A DNA stretch of 64,000 nt from Mytilus galloprovincialis (Eukaryota; Mollusca; Bivalvia; Mytilida; Mytilidae). The stretch is taken from assembly GCF_965363235.1 (NCBI RefSeq), contig NC_134844.1, positions 76,191,497-76,255,496 on the forward strand, given 5' to 3'. Position 1 is the first letter of the stretch, and the number at the start of each line of letters is the position of its first letter. Shown here piece after piece: positions 59,997 through 64,000 of the stretch. The notes below the pieces were generated by a model. That model was given only the letters and a program-made list of their open reading frames with translations. It was not told the origin of the DNA and ran no database searches. A program made the translations under genes and the position numbers.

Positions 59997-62705
59997 TACA
60001 TGTACAGTACTCTTCAAAAATATCGATTCGATAACTTTTTTCTCCGATTTCCGTGTTTCTCGGAATCACACCGAGTACCGCGGATTTCACTCCTAAAATC
60101 CTCCAAAGATTCTCTCCCAACACCGCGTGGCTGTTAATTGGTTTATTGCCCATCGGATGTACTTCAAATTAACGACGCGTGACAACATAATTGGATTACC
60201 CAGATAATTTACCTTTGAACATTTAATCGATCTTGGTTGCACAGGTGTGCTTTAAAATCACGGTATTATAAATTGAACAATTGTTTTCCTTTCTTTGACA
60301 GATAAAGATGTGACAATATCATTTAGAATAAGATAATTATTATCCTTTATATTTGTGTCTTATGCCGTTATCTTTAAAATAGAACGTACATACGAAAAAG
60401 TATGAAGAAAATTGTTATTTTGTATTTCTATTACAGTCCGGTCAGGTCATACATTGTGTAACTGTGTTCTTTCAGCAAGGACGATTTTGCCACAATTAGT
60501 TTCTTTTATAACTTATTCAATAAGCAATATCAGCGCATTAATTGTTCATTATTAAAAAATCAACTGGCTAATAAAATCATGTTGTTTTTTCGGTAACCCG
60601 ATTCATCGGATCATCAAGTAAACTAAATTTATTGAGCCATGTGAAATATGATGTTTCACCACCTCGGTACATTTATACAGACTTGAATAATTCAAATTAC
60701 GAACAGAAACTGTTAAATGACAACTCTGTTGACAAAGGAAATAATTTCAAGTGATATTGATAGTGCTCGTCATTTTCGCATTTTACGGAACGGTTTTCAA
60801 ATTGACGAAAGTATTTATATCAATTTCGTCATTTGAATTTGGAAAGTGAAAAATATTTTCACATTAATTATATAATAAATGTACTATAATTCTACCGGTG
60901 TTTGACAAGTTTATGACGCTCAATCATTTTACGTTTACAAAAAGTTGTGATGATATAAAGTAATCCGCTTATCGCTATCCGATAGGTCACTAATCCTTTA
61001 ATTATTAATAAAATTTATCAAACCTCATAATTGCCCATCATAATATTCTATTCCAGTTAAATCAGTCATCATTTTATTTTCAAAATTTCCCAACCGCCTA
61101 CAATTGGCATTTCTTTATCGTATTATCATGATTATTGTCATTTGAATACAATTAATCACCCCGGACGATTTCCATCTTAATTTCAATTAATACATCACCA
61201 ACTGTAAATCTATATTATTGACCATGGACATATAACTATAAATGTACTTTCTTTTTTGAAAGATAAAACATTAAAATTCAAATTGTTAAAAATGTGTTCA
61301 CGTTTATTCGGATAAGAATTATATTTTCCCGATAAATCAATTGTAAAAGGACCTTCTGGAGCCTCAATACGATTGCACAAAAATGTCGTTCTGCAACTTT
61401 AGAAACCTTGAATGGGCTTTCCCACGGTCGGCCAGAAAGGTCACCTGAGTTTACTAGTACGCGATATTTTTTCCCGCCCTTTAAAAAACTCGTGCTGTGG
61501 ATAACATTGATGTTAACTATTTTTAGCATTTAACATTGTTAAGTAAGTCAAGTTCAAGTTCAACCCAAAACTGTTGATAACTGAGATGTGTATCGTGGAA
61601 TTGTCTTCGCACGGCAAATAATTGTTTTTAAAATCTTTTGTTGAAAATACACAAATTTACATTCATTGTGCGAAAGTTAATATTAAACAAAGTTGAATTA
61701 ATGCACTGGAAGTATTCCTGTTGTAACGGAAATGTATTATTATTCTGCTGTACTGCCAACAAATCGTAAAACGAAAATGCCGTAATTGTTAAGCATAACG
61801 AATGGTGAATAATATTTTCCTTTTTACTTGAATATACAAAACTTTCAAACACGTAATTTTATTTAACTGCTCAAATTATTTTAGCGAAAGTTTCCGGTTA
61901 TTTTTACACAAGTATGCTCATTTCGTCAATAAAATATTAATTTACTGGTGAAGACATCGAGGTCAAAATTAAGTAGTTTTCATTTTTTATAAAACTTGAA
62001 TACAATTGAAAGAATTAACAACAACATTTTGCTTTTAAATCTTTTATTCATTCCAGCAATTAGATAATCGTAAAAAGAAAATGCCGTAGATTTACACAAT
62101 TATTACGGGGCAATTATTTTGTCTAATGAATGGTGAATAAATTTTCCTTTTTACTTGCATATATAAAACTTTTAGACTTATAATTTTTAAATAAAGACTT
62201 TAACTTTGAAGTAGAATATTTTGTTTTTCACATATTCCGCTATATTTTATAATCGGTTTTTTTAAAGCAAGTACATTAAGGTTAAGATATTTTTAGATGG
62301 GCTAACAAAAAATACGAAAATATTTTGACTTTAGTTTTTATTACCACAAATGAAATTTAATTAGTATTAAAGACATTTAAAATTATACACCTGTTTGACA
62401 CTTAAACTGGTACAGTAGACCGGAAATATAATTCTTTATTACTTCAACCTTTACCTGTCAGGTAATCCAATTACCCATTCAGGCTTGTGCCGGTATAGAT
62501 CAAAGTAGGATAAGGGCAATTAATTCCTCGGTGTAGAGAGTGAGCTCGTTATCACAATAAACATTTACCTGATTTTGGGAGAGATTACTCCCAAATTCCT
62601 CCCAACATTTTGGGAGGAATATCGGAGTTTTTCGGAGTGGCTCCGACATTTTCCTCGGTGTAGGGTGTGGGAGAGTTGGTACTCTTGAAGGGTACTGTAC
62701 ATGTA
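59997..62705. mobile_element. 2.7-kb TIR element without a recognised gene
   Basis: The 21-base ends are inverted copies with one mismatch: ATGTACAGTACTCTTCAA at left and the inverse of TTGAAGGGTACTGTACAT at right. Both ends carry CTCCGA- and CTCCCAAC-rich sequence just inside. The palindromic ACATGT flank hides any target duplication. No transposase was found. The frame at 59872-60153 crosses the left end, so it is unlikely to be a gene. It lies beyond the first found UMPS exon, presumably in an intron. Confidence 0.45.
61756..62200 (+). repeat. Diverged direct repeat, about 115 bp, two copies
   Basis: Copies at about 61770-61870 and 62080-62200 share AAAATGCCGTA, CGAATGGTGAATAAT/TGAATGGTGAATAAA, TTTTCCTTTTTACTTG and AAACTTT. 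Both are inside the 2.7-kb inverted-repeat interval. Confidence 0.5.
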
Positions 62706-62949
62706 TATAGCTTGGAACTGTTTAAAAAATCAGGTTTTTCTTAAACATGTTAAAGCATTTTAAGTATGAGTTGCACATGTTGACCTGAGGTTAATTAGTG
62801 TAAACAACACTCATACTGTGAGGAAATAACACATGGATGGCAACTAGTCTACAGTAATTATCATGATTTAATATGACTTCTTGAAATGCTATTTTTTTTT
62901 TTTAATTTTTACAATGGTATAATTAGTTGACGATATTCATGATATTGTT

Positions 62950-63130
62950 GGGAGCATAGTAAGATCACAGTATCAACGTGGTATGATCGTAGTATGGTCA
63001 TGGTAAGAGCATTTTATAATCACAGTAGAAGTGTGGTACATGTAAGATCGTGATGCAATCGGATAAATTGTGGTATGGTCGTAGTGAGGAAGTGATGAGC
63101 GAAGAATGATTGTAATAATCGTAGCAGGAT
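62950..63130. repeat. Degenerate short tandem repeat (GATCGTAGTATGGT-like)
   Basis: Loose repeats of GTGGTATGATCGTAGTATGG, with AAGATCGTGATG and GGTATGGTCGTAGTGAGG. The frames of 70 and 108 residues across it follow from the repeat and are not genes. Confidence 0.5.
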
Positions 63131-63214
63131 TATTGTAGAAGTGTAACAGCAATGACTGAGGACGTAATAGCAATTTGATTGAAATGAAAATTGACATTTT
63201 CTTGCCACACCTAC

Positions 63215-63468
63215 ATACCTGCCAACTGTCACTATTTGTGGGGGATTTCCCCCATGGAGGCTTCCAAATTGAAATTTTGAAAGAGCAATATGTCCACAAT
63301 TTTAAACAAAAAAATTAATTGTACAATGACATGAGGCTTATAAAAGTATGAACAAGCCAAAAAACAACATTAAAATGTATTTGAAGGCCCCCTTGAAGGT
63401 TTTTTAGAACTATGACAGCCATCTTGCACACAAAACCCCCATGGGCATTTTGAAAAGTTGGCAGGTAT
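63215..63468. mobile_element. hAT-like MITE with near-perfect 8-bp target duplication
   Basis: Ends ATACCTGCCAACT and AGTTGGCAGGTAT. Flanks ACACCTAC (63207-63214) and GCACCTAC (63469-63476) agree at seven of eight bases, as expected for hAT. About 254 bp, non-coding. Confidence 0.75.
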
Positions 63469-63599
63469 GCACCTACTACAAGCTCACCACGATCTGAATT
63501 AATTCAGATTACGGTGAGCATGGTGTTATCGAGGTCTAGAGTGACTGATTTCCTTTTCATTTAGCAATAGCAAAGGGAAATGACATTATGTGACCATAT

Positions 63600-63785
63600 A
63601 GGAGGGGGATAGGACCTTTATCGGGACTCCGGGATCGGGTGTTTTTAAGCTCAGGATTTCGGGATTGACCCTTTCGTGATCCTGGAATTCTTTTTTTCGA
63701 ATTTCGGGACCTCAGGATTTCATGTTTTTAAGCCCGGGATTTCGGGATTTCGTGTTTTTAAGCCCGGGATTTCGAGATCAGGACC
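63600..63785 (+). repeat. Short tandem repeat (CGGGATTTCGTGTTTTTAAG)
   Basis: Units of 27-30 bp with CGGGATTTCG and TGTTTTTAAGCCCGGGATTT repeat four or more times, the first ones diverged. I recognise it as a bivalve repeat. Nothing coding is seen from here to the window end. Confidence 0.55.
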
Positions 63786-64000
63786 CAGAGTTCGCGAAAA
63801 TGGTCGGTCCTGTCGGTCCTATCGGTCAAAATGAGGCTCGGACCAGTATATTGAAAGCTAGTGTCGGTCCCGATGACCGATGTAAAAACGTCCGTTGCAG
63901 TGCCTTTTTTACCGCAACTAATTCCAATATGTGTTTACATCGGTCTTCAGATGTACCTGCTGCTAATTTCCGGTACTGGTTTCCTGTTATAAACAAACTG

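Noticed and set aside
59872-60153. Minus-strand frame of 93 residues starting MGNKPINSHAVLG as the missing first UMPS exon
   Set aside because: No likeness to the N-terminus of UMPS (no FG-x-F-x-LKSG or PIYIDLR), and it crosses an inverted-repeat end.
61278-61529. Minus-strand frame of 83 residues
   Set aside because: No splice context or family likeness; inside the 2.7-kb inverted-repeat interval.

Overview
This window is nuclear DNA from an animal, most likely a bivalve mollusc and probably a mussel of the Mytilus group. The evidence is AT-rich DNA, short exons with GT-AG introns, a vertebrate-like split UMPS gene, DZIP3-type HEPN genes of the kind expanded in bivalves, and many scattered copies of repeats I recognise from mussel genomes. 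The species is inference. All recognisable genes lie on the minus strand.

Layout. 1-8.8 kb has no gene I can support: mussel repeats, the 3' end of a reverse-transcriptase element, and a striking tandem array (6.29-7.79 kb) of a 440-bp unit that begins with a tRNA-like SINE head. 8.8-21.3 kb holds HEPN gene copy A, six exons with open frames. Its first coding exon is present twice (about 19.8 and 21.1 kb). Its first intron carries a dead Crypton-type recombinase gene and a SINE inside a palindromic MITE. 23.4-24.6 kb may hold the end of a small cysteine-rich gene, followed by a dead LINE. 27.2-35.4 kb is HEPN gene copy B. Its internal exons match copy A in order, phase and often exact length, and its last exon encodes about eleven 31-residue repeats. 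37-45 kb has diverged duplicated segments, into one of which a DIRS/Ngaro-type tyrosine-recombinase retroelement with split direct repeats (40.05-44.23 kb) was inserted; it is a broken fossil. 48.9-58.8 kb holds the last ten exons of UMPS, the bifunctional enzyme of the final two steps of UMP synthesis; only about the first 50 residues are missing, presumably beyond the right edge. 58.8-64 kb is intronic or intergenic, with several terminal-inverted-repeat elements.

How the parts relate. UMPS is a housekeeping gene. The two HEPN genes are tandem paralogues of one multi-exon gene. Copy B keeps the R-x4-H motif of HEPN domains; copy A has Lys in place of the His. Most remaining sequence is mobile-element debris, several pieces nested in one another.

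Most interesting points: the HEPN pair with divergent motif and repeat tail; an Arg-to-Ser change at the phosphate-binding arginine of the OMP decarboxylase domain; the tandem SINE-headed array; the split-repeat retroelement. All coordinates and translations were worked out by eye, so exon edges rest on splice consensus, phase and family alignment from memory.
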